Shown: piece by piece, positions 32,890 through 41,802 of the stretch | How the letters are laid out: each line of letters opens with the position of its first letter | Numbering within the stretch: position 1 is the stretch's first letter | DNA from: Isoetes taiwanensis | Lineage: Eukaryota > Streptophyta > Lycopodiopsida > Isoetales > Isoetaceae | Direction: 5' to 3' | Assembly: GCA_021234155.1 (NCBI GenBank) | Contig: JAJEKV010000026.1 | Location: 18,158,617-18,222,616, forward strand | Length of the DNA: 64,000 bases | Position numbers and translations under genes: made by a program | Notes under the pieces: generated by a model | Database searches by the model: none | What the model saw: only the letters and a program-made list of their open reading frames with translations | Told to the model about the DNA's origin: nothing

Positions 32890-33165
32890 TCATGCGTCTG
32901 GTCGTTTAGTCTAGTGGTAATACACTAGGTCTAGCAACTATAGGTCTCGAGTTTGAAACCGCCCAGAATCGCACTTTGAACTGTTGGGTGTCAAAACCCA
33001 CAGACGCAATGTAAAGTGGTTGGGGGCAGGGCCCAACAAAGCAATGTAGTGTGGTCACATGTCCAGTTGGAGTGGTTGGGGGCAGGGCCCAACAAAGCAA
33101 TGTAGTGTGGTCACATGTCCAGTTGGATGCTGCCTAGTGGTGTGACGTTAAAATACTATCTATCT
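32890..33165 (+). mobile_element. tRNA-derived SINE with internal 56-bp duplication
   Basis: The head has an A-box-like TAGTCTAGTGG (32907-32917) and a B-box-like GAGTTTGAAACC (32949-32960), about 31 nt apart, as in pol III promoters of tRNA-derived SINEs. The body contains two exact adjacent copies of a 56-bp unit (33016-33071 and 33072-33127) starting GTGGTTGGGGGCAGGGCCCA. The tail is CTATCTATCTATTATTT. Copy boundaries are approximate. Confidence 0.65.
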
Positions 33166-33705
33166 ATCTATTATTTAAATTATTTAATTATTTTGAAAGT
33201 AGTATAGGAACATGGATGAATCATTTCGTTACATATGTCTTTGTTTTTGCAAGGCAAAGAGGTAAGTGGCCAATATCACCCAAGATGTTGTTTTCTATTC
33301 TCATCCCGTGTTGACAATTCATGTGTATTTTTTTTGTTTTGTTAAGGGTGATGCGTAACTTTTTTTTTTGATGTTTAGATGTAGATTTTGAACATTATTT
33401 ATTAGCATGTGTTTGTGTTGAATGGTTAAGTCCTTTGAGGTGTAGGGTTTGACTTAGTGTTGAATAACATGAGTAACATATGGGATTTGAATTTTTAAAA
33501 TCACGTAAAAGTAAATCATTTATATAAAAGTGTCTAGTTTTGCTTTAAAAAGCAAAAAGATTTCTACAATTATTAAAACATGCATTTAAAGCTCATAGAC
33601 GAGTGTTGATTGTCTAGTTGTTTTCGTACTTTCGATGATTACGCTTTGCACAATTGATTTTGAATATCCCTGTTGGATTTTGTTGAGATACTTGCTCATC
33701 GAATT

Positions 33706-34991
33706 TTAGTGGCGACGCATCATTTCATTATACAATTCTCCATCGTCCATTCCATATGCTTTGTCAAGGAGTTCATTTCGGAAGAGTGCCTTGTATGCTT
33801 TGCTGTATCGATCGTCAGAGATGGAACCAGCAAGTGTTGGTACCGCTTTGATTTGCGATTTCACATCGCGGCGCGAAGTGTTCTTCTTCATAATGTTTCA
33901 GTCAGTGCAATGTGTACAAACGTATCGTATGCTATCGAAATTGTTAGTTTGTGCTTCAAATTTGCCTTTGATCTGCAGGCCATATGTCAATACATACTGA
34001 AATTACTTGCATATATTTGTGATTGGTACAATTGTTTGCTTACCGTTACGTCCTTGCTGTTTTCGACATGACTTGGATACACAATGTCTTTCATGCGTCG
34101 AATTGTTAATGTGTCGTAATTTACAATTGTCGGGTGTGTTTCCTTCTTCTGTCTTCTTCGCGAAGAATGCTAGTGTTGCATTTGATGTGGAGAGACTGCC
34201 AAATGCCTCAATGCGTGACCTGCAAATGCTTTTGAACAAAACTACTGGCTTGTCCCCTATGAAATCTAGATTAGTTTGTATTGTTGGCAATGACAAAATA
34301 AGAAATAGATTTTGTTACCTTTGAAGAATCTGTTTTGCAACTCATCATGTATTGGTTCTTGTTCTTTCCAGAATGTCAAGTTTGCCATGTCCTCTTCTTG
34401 GTTGCCGTCGGCGATTTGTAGCGCCCGCCTTCCTGCAAGATCTTGTGCTCCGATGACGACAGTAGTATGCTTGCATGGTTTGTAGGAGCAAACCGCATGC
34501 TTTCGCCAGATAGACATGCCTTTACTCGCCCGAGGTTTATGATTATTGAAGTAGGCTGCACTTGGGTGATGTGTGTCCCGCTCCAATCTTTATTGTAAAC
34601 TTGTGGTCACCATAATCGCTTTTTGATTTCGATTACGTATCGTGTAACCTGCAGATGGGAACATTGTTAATAATAGCGCAACATTATTCATTTTCTCAAA
34701 TGTTTTAATTTTTTGAAGTGTACTTACTTGGTGATTGAGACCCATGCTCCCGCTTTTCGGTGTTGGTAACCAGCGCTGCTTGGTCTTGAACTGCTTGGAC
34801 TGTAATTGCAGTGATTCCTTCTTCATCTATAATGTCGGGAAAGAGCTACAAATTTTGCTTCTGCAAGGGCGTGTATCTCATTGTTTGGCTTGTTGGACAA
34901 GGTTCTCCATAGCTGGAGAGTGTTGCTTCTTGTGTGTTGGCAAACCGGAGTTGGGTGCAATGTTATCTTGAGAGTTGGTCAGAATGGATGC
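33706..34991 (-). pseudogene. Multi-exon gene remnant, unidentified
   Basis: Minus-strand pieces with splice-like borders. From 34991: MASILTNSQDNIAPNSGLP, later stops, then KQFKTKQRWLPTPKSGSMGL ending at a GTAAGT donor (near 34733). Then 34580-34320 with ASKGMSIWRKHAVCSYKPCK and LAGRRALQIADGNQEEDMAN. Then 34265-34060 with VLFKSICRSRIEAFGSLSTS. Then 33891-33706 with ISDDRYSKAYKALFRNELL. Stops break it. The layout recalls a nucleic-acid-binding plant or transposon gene, but I cannot name the family. Confidence 0.35.
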
Positions 34992-35278
34992 CATTTGAGT
35001 GTGGATGTTGGAAGAATGTGAATGAAGAGGCTTGATGATGAGTGTGATGTAATTGTGAGGATGTGAGGGTTTGTTATCTTTTTATTGTAGTGTGTATCTA
35101 ATTTTATGCTTGTTCTAATTACATTCTTTTGATGAGATTGAGGTGGTTTATGAGCGTGACGCAAGACCGATGAAAAACTATTGATCATGAATAATGACCA
35201 TTTAGAATTGCAATATATATATCCCATGAGAAATGCTTGTGGCTTTATAAGGAGAAGGAAGATAGAATATAGTAGAAG
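34992..35278. other. Spacer upstream of the nsLTP pseudogene
   Basis: AT-rich, may contain the promoter of the captured nsLTP gene (TATATATAT at 35212-35220, 59 bases before the ATG). Nothing else recognised. Confidence 0.3.
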
Positions 35279-35549
35279 TATGGCAAAGGCACTTGCAATA
35301 TGCATGGTGCTAATGTTTTTAGTAGTTTGTGGCGTTGAAGGGCAATGCAACTCTGTTGTGGCACCATGTATTAATGTCGTATTGTATGGTACCTCCCTTC
35401 ATCCAGTTGTTGTAGTGAAGTCACACGTTTAGGAGCAAAAACACTTTGCTCATGTATTAACCAACTCCCATCTAGTTATCTAAGCAATGCTTGAAATGTT
35501 GGCAAGAAATGTGGACTCACCAACATTCCATGCTAAAGGCTAAAGGTTT
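35279..35549 (+). pseudogene. Non-specific lipid transfer protein pseudogene
   Basis: ATG at 35279 opens a signal peptide (ALAICMVLMFLVVCGVEG), then QCNSVVAPCINVVLYGT with the first two cysteines of the eight-cysteine motif. The frame then shifts; in the next frame come CCSEVTRLGAKTLCSCI, then an in-frame TGA, then KKCGLTNIPC with the last two cysteines. The order C, C, CC, CxC, C, C is the nsLTP pattern; such small secreted proteins bind lipids at the cell wall. One frameshift and one stop make it non-functional. It keeps upstream sequence and looks like a captured nearly full-length gene. Confidence 0.75.
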
Positions 35550-36088
35550 CTACTCTCACTTGTTTTTTTTACCATTTTTTTAATTTATTCTTAAAAGTAG
35601 TCTAGAAAGTGTTCTTACAAATTTCTTTCTTTCATGCAAAGATCAAAACAATTGTTTCTCACTTGATGATGTAATACCTAATATTTTGCATCTTAAAAGA
35701 AGGAGAAAAGAAAAAGCAAAATGACATTTCATATATCTCTTCCTCCGACATGTACTATATTTGAAAATTATATATTTGAGAAAGATAATACATTTTAAGT
35801 ATAACAAACATATTTGTGCTTATTGGATTGGCACTTCTTTTTAGATAGTTGGTTTGGGCATATTTTTAGCATATTGGGCCATCTCTAATGGCTAAGATTG
35901 CTTGGTGTTTGGCTATTTTTTTTAGAAAATGCTTTGGTGATTTCTTAAGTGATAGGTCTTTTTCCTTTTGTGTATAAATATGCTCCTGAAAAAAATGTGG
36001 TCGTCCAAAACGCCAAAAGCAATTAAAAAAAAGGGGGGAGGGGGATTTCTGGTCCATAGTCACGAAAAGAAAAAGGAAACAAGAGACA
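35550..36088. other. Noncoding spacer
   Basis: AT-rich and without open frames I can support. It may include the 3' end of the nsLTP pseudogene. Confidence 0.35.
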
Positions 36089-36650
36089 ATCTCAAAGATT
36101 TACTTTCAACATCAAGCCCGAGGAGATGTTATTGATGTAGAAACAAAATTGCTTATTGTGGGCATACTTGAAGGATTGATGGATCAAATGGAAAAATGCA
36201 TGGCCCATTTCCCGGCAAAAATCAAGCAATAGCAAGTGAAGCTCCCTCCCAACTTCCTTAATTGTATCCAAGTTCACCATTTGCTTTATTAAAGACATGC
36301 TTTCAAGAGTCCAAGCCAATCCTTAGGTAGCTTGCATATTTAGCTTCAGCCATTGCATCTCAAGATTTTTCTTTCAATCTCAAGATTTACTTTCAACATC
36401 AAGCTTGAGGAGATGTTATTAATGTAGAAAGAAAATTGCTTATTGAAGGATTGATGAATCAAATGGAAAAAGGCATGGCCCATTTCCCGGCAAAAAATCA
36501 AGCAATAGCTCCCAATTGAAGCTACCCTCCCAAGTGAAGCTCCCTCCCATTTCCTTAATTGTATCCAATTTCAATTTTTGCTCTATTAAAGACATGCTTT
36601 TGGCAAGAGCCCGTGTCAATCCTTAGGTAGCTTGCATATTTATCTTCAGC
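36089..36650. repeat. Tandem duplication of about 280 bp
   Basis: 36089-36358 and 36372-36650 are direct copies with indels, both starting AATCTCAA(A)GATTTACTTTCAAC and ending TTCAGCCATTGC. They lie at the 3' side of the PPR remnant on the minus strand and encode YAHNKQFCFYINNISSG-like sequence, possibly the end of the PPR gene or its 3' UTR. Confidence 0.65.
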
Positions 36651-36689
36651 CATTGCCGCTATGACAACACCCCCTTTCATGTGGGTTTG

Positions 36690-38323
36690 GCATAAATATG
36701 CTCTTTATTATTAGCACGCACTCTTTGAACATGAATCCAAGATGCCAACTTTTCCAAAGCATTCCCTTGCTAGTGAGAAGTTGCCATGCATTTTGTCGGG
36801 TAACCGAGCGCGTGATGTCCATCCAAAGAAATATTGGGTTGTCTTAAACTTCTATTTATGTTTTCTCGCTTCATCAAAGTGCCCGCACGACCTAGGAGAT
36901 CGATCATGCAATTATAATGAACCACTTTTGGTGTTACACGATGGGATTGTGTAGTGGATCTAAAATACCTTTGTCCTTCATCCACAAGACCGCATGGTCG
37001 CATACACTAAGAATACCAAGAAATATCGTATCATCAGTTGAATACCACTCTTATGCATCTGTTCAAACCACCGGATGGCAAATGTTGTATCTCCAAGTCA
37101 TTTGCATATCCCGCAATCAATTTGCCCCACAATACAACATCATGTTTGAGAGATTTGTGAAAGACTATACATGCTTCTTCCATGTTTCCACACTTTGCAT
37201 ACATATCAACAAGGGTGCTCCACATAATTATATCCACTTTTGGGTGGTAGTTTGAAGTATCTGCCATGAATAGATCTGCCCGCGACTATGGCCCCCCCAT
37301 TACTACACGCCTTCAAAGTGCTTAACAATATTACTCTATCTCAAGAACCGTGCCTTCAAGTCGCATATTATCAAAGCATTCTAATGCGAGGAGGCCTTCA
37401 CCATGCCGGGCGATCCGCAATCATTACACTCCATGAGACCACATTTGGATTTTTCAATGAATTGAAGATGCTGCATGCCTCTCTCACATATCAACAAGAG
37501 CGCCCCCCACATGAATATCTAATTTTAACCCGCTTTGTAAAATCTGCTCATGGATGTGCACGCCATGCTCTAAAGCTCCAATGCCGCACAAGCTTTTAAT
37601 ATGCCTAAGAATGTGGCCCTATCCGTTCAATGCCCCAAGAGTGCATATTGTAGAAACATTCTAAGGCAAGATGGACCTCTTCATTTTGGGAATATCCTCC
37701 AATCATGGCTTTCCAAGAAACCGTATTTCTATTTGGCAAATTTTCAAAGACATTTTGTGCCTCTTCAAGGCTACCGTGATTTGGCATACATGTCTACAAG
37801 TGTGCTGCGAGATACACATCAGAGAAAAAGCCCATTCAAGATGATTTGTTTGTGTATTAATCCACCTTTTATGAAGATCTAACATTAAGGTGCACATCTT
37901 TAGTAATGAAAGAAAAATAAACTCATCCATTGTCATACCTAAGGCCGGCATTCTACCATGCAACAAAATTGCAGTCTGGACATGCTGAAGTAGTGTCTGA
38001 GAGGAAATAATTGCAGTCCATGTATAGATGCTAGGCTCCGCAATCCTGTTGAATGTCTGATTTACTTCTATCAAGCAGCCGCAGGAGGCAAAGAAGCGGA
38101 TAATATAATCCCCCAGAATGGCAACCGAATCGATTCCATTTTGTATAAGACATGACCGGATTCGCAGAACAAATTTGAGATCTCTTTTCTTTGTGCATCC
38201 CTGTAAAACCGTAGGGTTAAGAGATAAAGCAATACCTCGCTGCAACGTAACATCATCAAGTGCCTCTTCCGTCGCCCATGCTTCCATAAATGATCCGATA
38301 TCCCGCTCAAAAAAAAAAAACAA
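36690..38323 (-). pseudogene. PLS-type PPR protein pseudogene
   Basis: Reads right to left. 38300-37960 encodes QNGIDSVAILGDYIIRFFAS, EPSIYTWTAIISSQT and LGMTMDEFIFLSLLKMC. 37787-37605 encodes EEAQNVFENLPNRNTVSWKA and MIGGYSQNEEVHLALECFYN. 37230-37080 encodes IIMWSTLVDMYAKCGNMEEA and DVVLWGKLIAGYA. 36960-36880 keeps VVHYNCMIDLLGRAGTL, as at the end of a repeat tract. These are degenerate 35-residue helical repeats of land-plant PPR proteins, which bind organelle RNA. Many frameshifts and stops separate the repeats, so the copy is dead. It lies inside the 32842-38604 insertion. Confidence 0.8.
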
Positions 38324-38604
38324 AGATACATTCTAAAAAAAGGAATCTCTAGCCCAAAGGTTAAAAAAACCAATAGTTTTTCACAAAAAAAAACGAGTTT
38401 CCGATCGCCGAAAAAATAATTTGGCGTCCAAAACACGGAAAACCTTAGCGTATATTCATACGCAAAAAAACCAAAAAGTTTTTCACCGCCGGAAAAACAA
38501 TCAGTAATGACGGCCGTCAGATTATCAGATATACCCCTGATATGCCGAATATGCCAAAACCAACCCTCCCCTAATCTAATTGCCCCCCATAACGGGGGCA
38601 ATCC
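38324..38604. other. GC-skewed right end of the insertion
   Basis: Contains repeated AAAAACC and CCGGAAAAAC motifs and the hairpin-forming TTGCCCCCCATAACGGGGGC. The minus-strand open frame at 38071-38601 runs from this end into PPR sequence and is probably fortuitous. Confidence 0.35.
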
Positions 38605-38833
38605 AAAAGTACCTAAAAGGTACCGGGACTACCGGTAATCGGGTACCTGTAATATGTCAATAAAAGGTACATTTTAGAACTTTTATATATATCTATCTAT
38701 CTATCTATCTATATTTATCCTAACTTTGAATATTAACACGTCCTTGACTTTTATTTTGAAGTTTTGTACTATCTAGTGTATGTACTTTTGCAGGTTCCAA
38801 AAGTGGTACACCTTAACATGCTTTTACCCGGCT

Positions 38834-39550
38834 GTTGATGCTATGATGTGGTTCAGCACCAGACAACGAGTATGAGGGTGAATCGGGGGTCCTGCCTACC
38901 GCGACCTCGGGACTCCTACGGTGTGGCTAGACTCATAGCCGGGTCAACGGTGTGGGCCGGGTATGGGTCCTCACTCTGGGCGGAGGATGGGAGCCTATAT
39001 GGCCGTCTTGGGCTCGAACGGTTGGTGAGCTGACCTTTAGATTTAGAAGAGTAAGTCGGGTGCGGATGCGGGGGTTACGGGGGGCACGTGTTCTCTAGCA
39101 CACACTCGGGGATCCGTCCATACTCGGGAGGAGGCGCCTCTCCGAAAGCCTCATTGGACCCGGGAGATGTAACCCGAGTAGTCGAAGGGTGATTCCTTGG
39201 GATTGCGTCTCCGGAGGGCTACAAGCACGTCATAGTATGAGTCAGCCTATCTGCAAAGTGTACACAGGAGGGGCGGATGGAGTGGACTACCCTAGCCATT
39301 GTCTTATGCCAGCTAACACCATGTTATACCTCTATCCGCTGTTATCTTGAGGCCCACGACCGTGATCCACCTCCATGGAGTCTCGAGCACATATAGCCCT
39401 TAGTTATGGTGTATTTCCTTTGTTATGTTAGTATTCTGTTGTTAGTATATCGATGATGATGGGCCACCCTTCGTGGTGGTATATTATTTATTAGTATTGT
39501 TCCTAGGTGCTAACATGTATGTATGCTTCCGCTATATAGGATTCCCGTAG
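38834..39550. other. GC-rich single-copy-looking stretch
   Basis: No supported gene. GC content is higher than in neighbours and CG dinucleotides are common. The stretch would form the remainder of the intron between 32480 and 39550. It could be an LTR-retroelement remnant, but I found no LTR pair, primer-binding site or pol motif. Confidence 0.3.
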
Positions 39551-39786
39551 AAGGCGTGGGACGAATGACACCTCCGTGTCCTTCACCCGGACACTTGGCC
39601 ATCACAAGTGGTCCGAGTCAAACGGAGGGCCTTTCCATGGTTATGGATTCGCCATGGGAGGGGAATTTCCCGTATTTATATGATGAGAGCATCGTACGGA
39701 TTCGGGGAGCGTCCACGGTGAATCAGAGCATGATCTTGGTAGACCAGATCATAGCACTGGCCATGTCTAACTCGTTAGACCGTTAG
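39551..39786 (+). CDS. Second exon of a putative two-exon gene
   Basis: After the AG at 39549-39550 the frame encodes GVGRMTPPCPSPGHLAITSG and continues open to TAG at 39786, including PYLYDESIVRIRGAS. Joined to 32440-32479 it would give a protein of about 92 residues. No domain recognised. Confidence 0.3.
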
Positions 39787-40212
39787 ATAGTAGGGGACCT
39801 CCACTGTAGGAAACTTACACCAAATCCATAAGTAGGATGAGTTCTAGCCTAAGTATGTGAGGATTGAGCTAGTTAAGAAGGAAAAAAAATAAATTCCAAA
39901 TATTAAGATGAAGTTACGTTCAGTTTCGGCAGAATGCAGTCCCTTTCTTCTGGAGGCCATAACTTTCTCTAGGTAACTCGGATTGAGGCGATTTTTATTC
40001 CAACACGTCGGGCATGGTCCAAATACCCTAGTGGGGTCGTCAACCGGCAGCAAAAGGCCGAGCAAGGGGCCCAAAACCCAACAGCGGCGCCGCTCGGGTT
40101 TGGTCGCTCCAGAATCGCGAGATAAACGCGTATAACCTGAGCAGCGCCGCTCCGTATAAAATGCGTATTTCTGTCGTATAAAATTTTTTATATTTTTTTT
40201 TATATACCTATT

Positions 40213-40290
40213 TTTTCGAAGCCTCAACCTAGATTTGAACCCATGACCTCTCAACCCCAAACCTAGATGCTTACCACCACACCAAGCTCT
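40213..40290 (-). mobile_element. tRNA-like SINE head
   Basis: On the minus strand TGGTGTGGTGG (40284-40274) is an A box and GGGTTCAAATC (40242-40232) a B box, 31 nt apart. Acceptor-stem pairing is poor, so it is a tRNA-derived SINE head or decayed tRNA, not a working tRNA gene. Downstream on that strand is an A/T-rich run. Confidence 0.5.
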
Positions 40291-40609
40291 CTTGAATGTA
40301 ATATATATGTTTCACATATCTTAAGTTGCTACAGGGGTTCTGTAACCACCACAACAAAAGTTTAACAATTTGGCTTGCATAAATCAATTTATGAGCAAGG
40401 TGGCCTACCTAGATAGTGCGATGGCAGTTCTAAGCAAGCAGATAGATAGCGGTTCCGCTCAGGTGAGGCAAGCGAGTACAGGTGAGTAGGCGATGAAGCA
40501 GAAAGCCTATACCGTAAGGCATTTTACCTTATCCGATCCCCAAAGCAAGAAAAAAAAAAAGAAGAAGAAACAAGAAAAACTAAATCGGTTAGATTAGGGT
40601 ATTGAGACC

Positions 40610-41046
40610 CACTACAATTTACATTCGTATTACTAGTTAATTAGTTAGCGATATAGTCCCAAATTTAGTTAACTTTTTAACCAAAACACTACCTAAACTT
40701 ATCTTCGCACATTGTTCGGATTAGTTAGCAAAATTAACTAAAAATTAACTAAATTAGAAATTAGCACTATAGAGGTCACTTTAAGTTTAGTTAATTGTGC
40801 TTATAATTTTTATGCATTTGGTCGACTTAACTAGACATGTTCAAATAATTTAGTTAATTAGTTAAGTTATTTTTTACCAAAGCTTTTAGTGCGAATTAGT
40901 ACTACATTAAGTTAGCCTAACCTATTTTTTTTTAACTAGCACCGTGTGAAGGGAATCATCCAGCCATCGTTAACTTAATCTAGCCCTAGCTACCTCTAGC
41001 TAAAACTTACAATAAACGGAACTAAGGCCAACACCTGGTCCTCCCC
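40610..41046. repeat. Candidate left end of the large CACTA-like element
   Basis: CACTACAATTTACATTCG at 40610 is followed by TTAGCGATATAG and then about 250 bp rich in TTAGTTAA/TTAACTAA motifs. The nested relative at 50970 begins CACAACAAGA and has TTAGCGACG about 20 bases in, so the layout matches. The right end is outside the window, so the TSD cannot be tested. CACAACAAAAG at 40350 is a weaker alternative. Confidence 0.35.
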
Positions 41047-41110
41047 ACTTTCATGCGGTGGAGCCACCATGTCCTTGCCAGAGCCACATCTACCTAAGAA
41101 TGAGAAGAAA

Positions 41111-41405
41111 GGTGGACTTGGACCCCATTACCTAGTCCTCTCCACGCGAAGGTGGAGCCGAATTTGCCCTTTGAACAAGCCACTACAATTTTATTTTAAA
41201 CCTAAAAAATAACAAGTGGAACTGGAAGTGGACTTGAACCCGGGTACGTGGTCCTCTCCACTCTAGGTGGAGCCGACCGTGCCCTTGAACAAGCCACTCA
41301 TTAACCGCGGGAAACATTTATGATTGTAGTGAAAGTGGACTTGAACCGCCGTACATGGTCCTCCCCACTCTAGGTGGAGCCACTCGCGCCCTTGAACAAG
41401 CCACT
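41111..41405 (-). repeat. Three tRNA-like pol III-promoter units
   Basis: Units at 41111-41184, 41227-41298 and 41334-41405, each about 72 bases. On the minus strand each starts AGTGG, ends CCACT (able to pair) and has a B box near the end (GGTTCAAGTCC in units 2 and 3). Part of another unit is at 41028-41089. The same triple occurs at 51951-52243. They resemble tRNA-derived units but lack a clean cloverleaf. Confidence 0.6.
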
Positions 41406-41802
41406 CCATCAATTTTTTTAACCTACTTAAAACTATAAAAATAAAATGCAAGTCGATCAACTACTTACCAAAAGAAGGACGCTGCGGTACAAGATCCCGC
41501 CGGGTCCAAATCGTAATAGAAAGTTGCAACAGAAGTAACAAAGCATTAGGGTAATTTTTTGTTAGTGGTACACAAAAAAGCATGTCGCGACATTGGTGCT
41601 GGCGTGGTGCTTTTTGCCCTTCATCGAATTTCTTCATGCCCGTCACCTATTTTTTCAAGGCGCCGTCCGCGGTTCTTTGACACCCCGCCAATTTCCTTCC
41701 CATCATCCTGAATCCGTTGATCGCCAGCCATCTCGGCAATCCTAATCCTCAAGCCATCTCATCAATCCATCTCATCGATCCCTAATTTGATGCCGGAGAA
41801 TC

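Larger units (their letters stand above)
32842..38604. mobile_element. Insertion bounded by GGATTGCCCCC inverted repeats
   Basis: GGATTGCCCCC at 32842-32852 is mirrored by GGGGGCAATCC at 38594-38604, exactly at the right edge of the foreign sequence. On the left, 17 further bases (CAAGGTGCAAAGCACTG and adjacent) separate it from the MITE homology, so the left border is uncertain. The right repeat forms a hairpin with TTGCCCCCC at 38579. The cargo is a SINE, an unidentified gene remnant, an nsLTP pseudogene and PPR fragments. Superfamily unknown. Confidence 0.5.
32773..38829. mobile_element. Second MITE copy, split by a 5.8-kb insertion
   Basis: Ends GGGTAAAAGC/GCTTTTACCC are flanked by GGCT at 32769-32772 and 38830-38833. 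The first about 52 bp (to 32824) and the last about 225 bp (from 38605) match the 321-bp element at 4765-5085. The intervening 32825-38604 is foreign to that family. The composite could be a MITE that received an insertion, or a long Pack-type relative sharing the ends. Confidence 0.85.

Noticed and set aside
38071-38601. Minus-strand 176-codon gene at the right end of the insertion
   Set aside because: It begins in noncoding terminal sequence and its only recognisable part is PPR coding in another frame.
38834-39850. LTR retrotransposon
   Set aside because: GC-rich and retroelement-like in appearance, but I found no paired LTRs, primer-binding site, polypurine tract or gag/pol motif.
41111-41405. 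Functional tRNA genes
   Set aside because: Only about five acceptor base pairs form, the A box is poor and no proper anticodon arm is visible.
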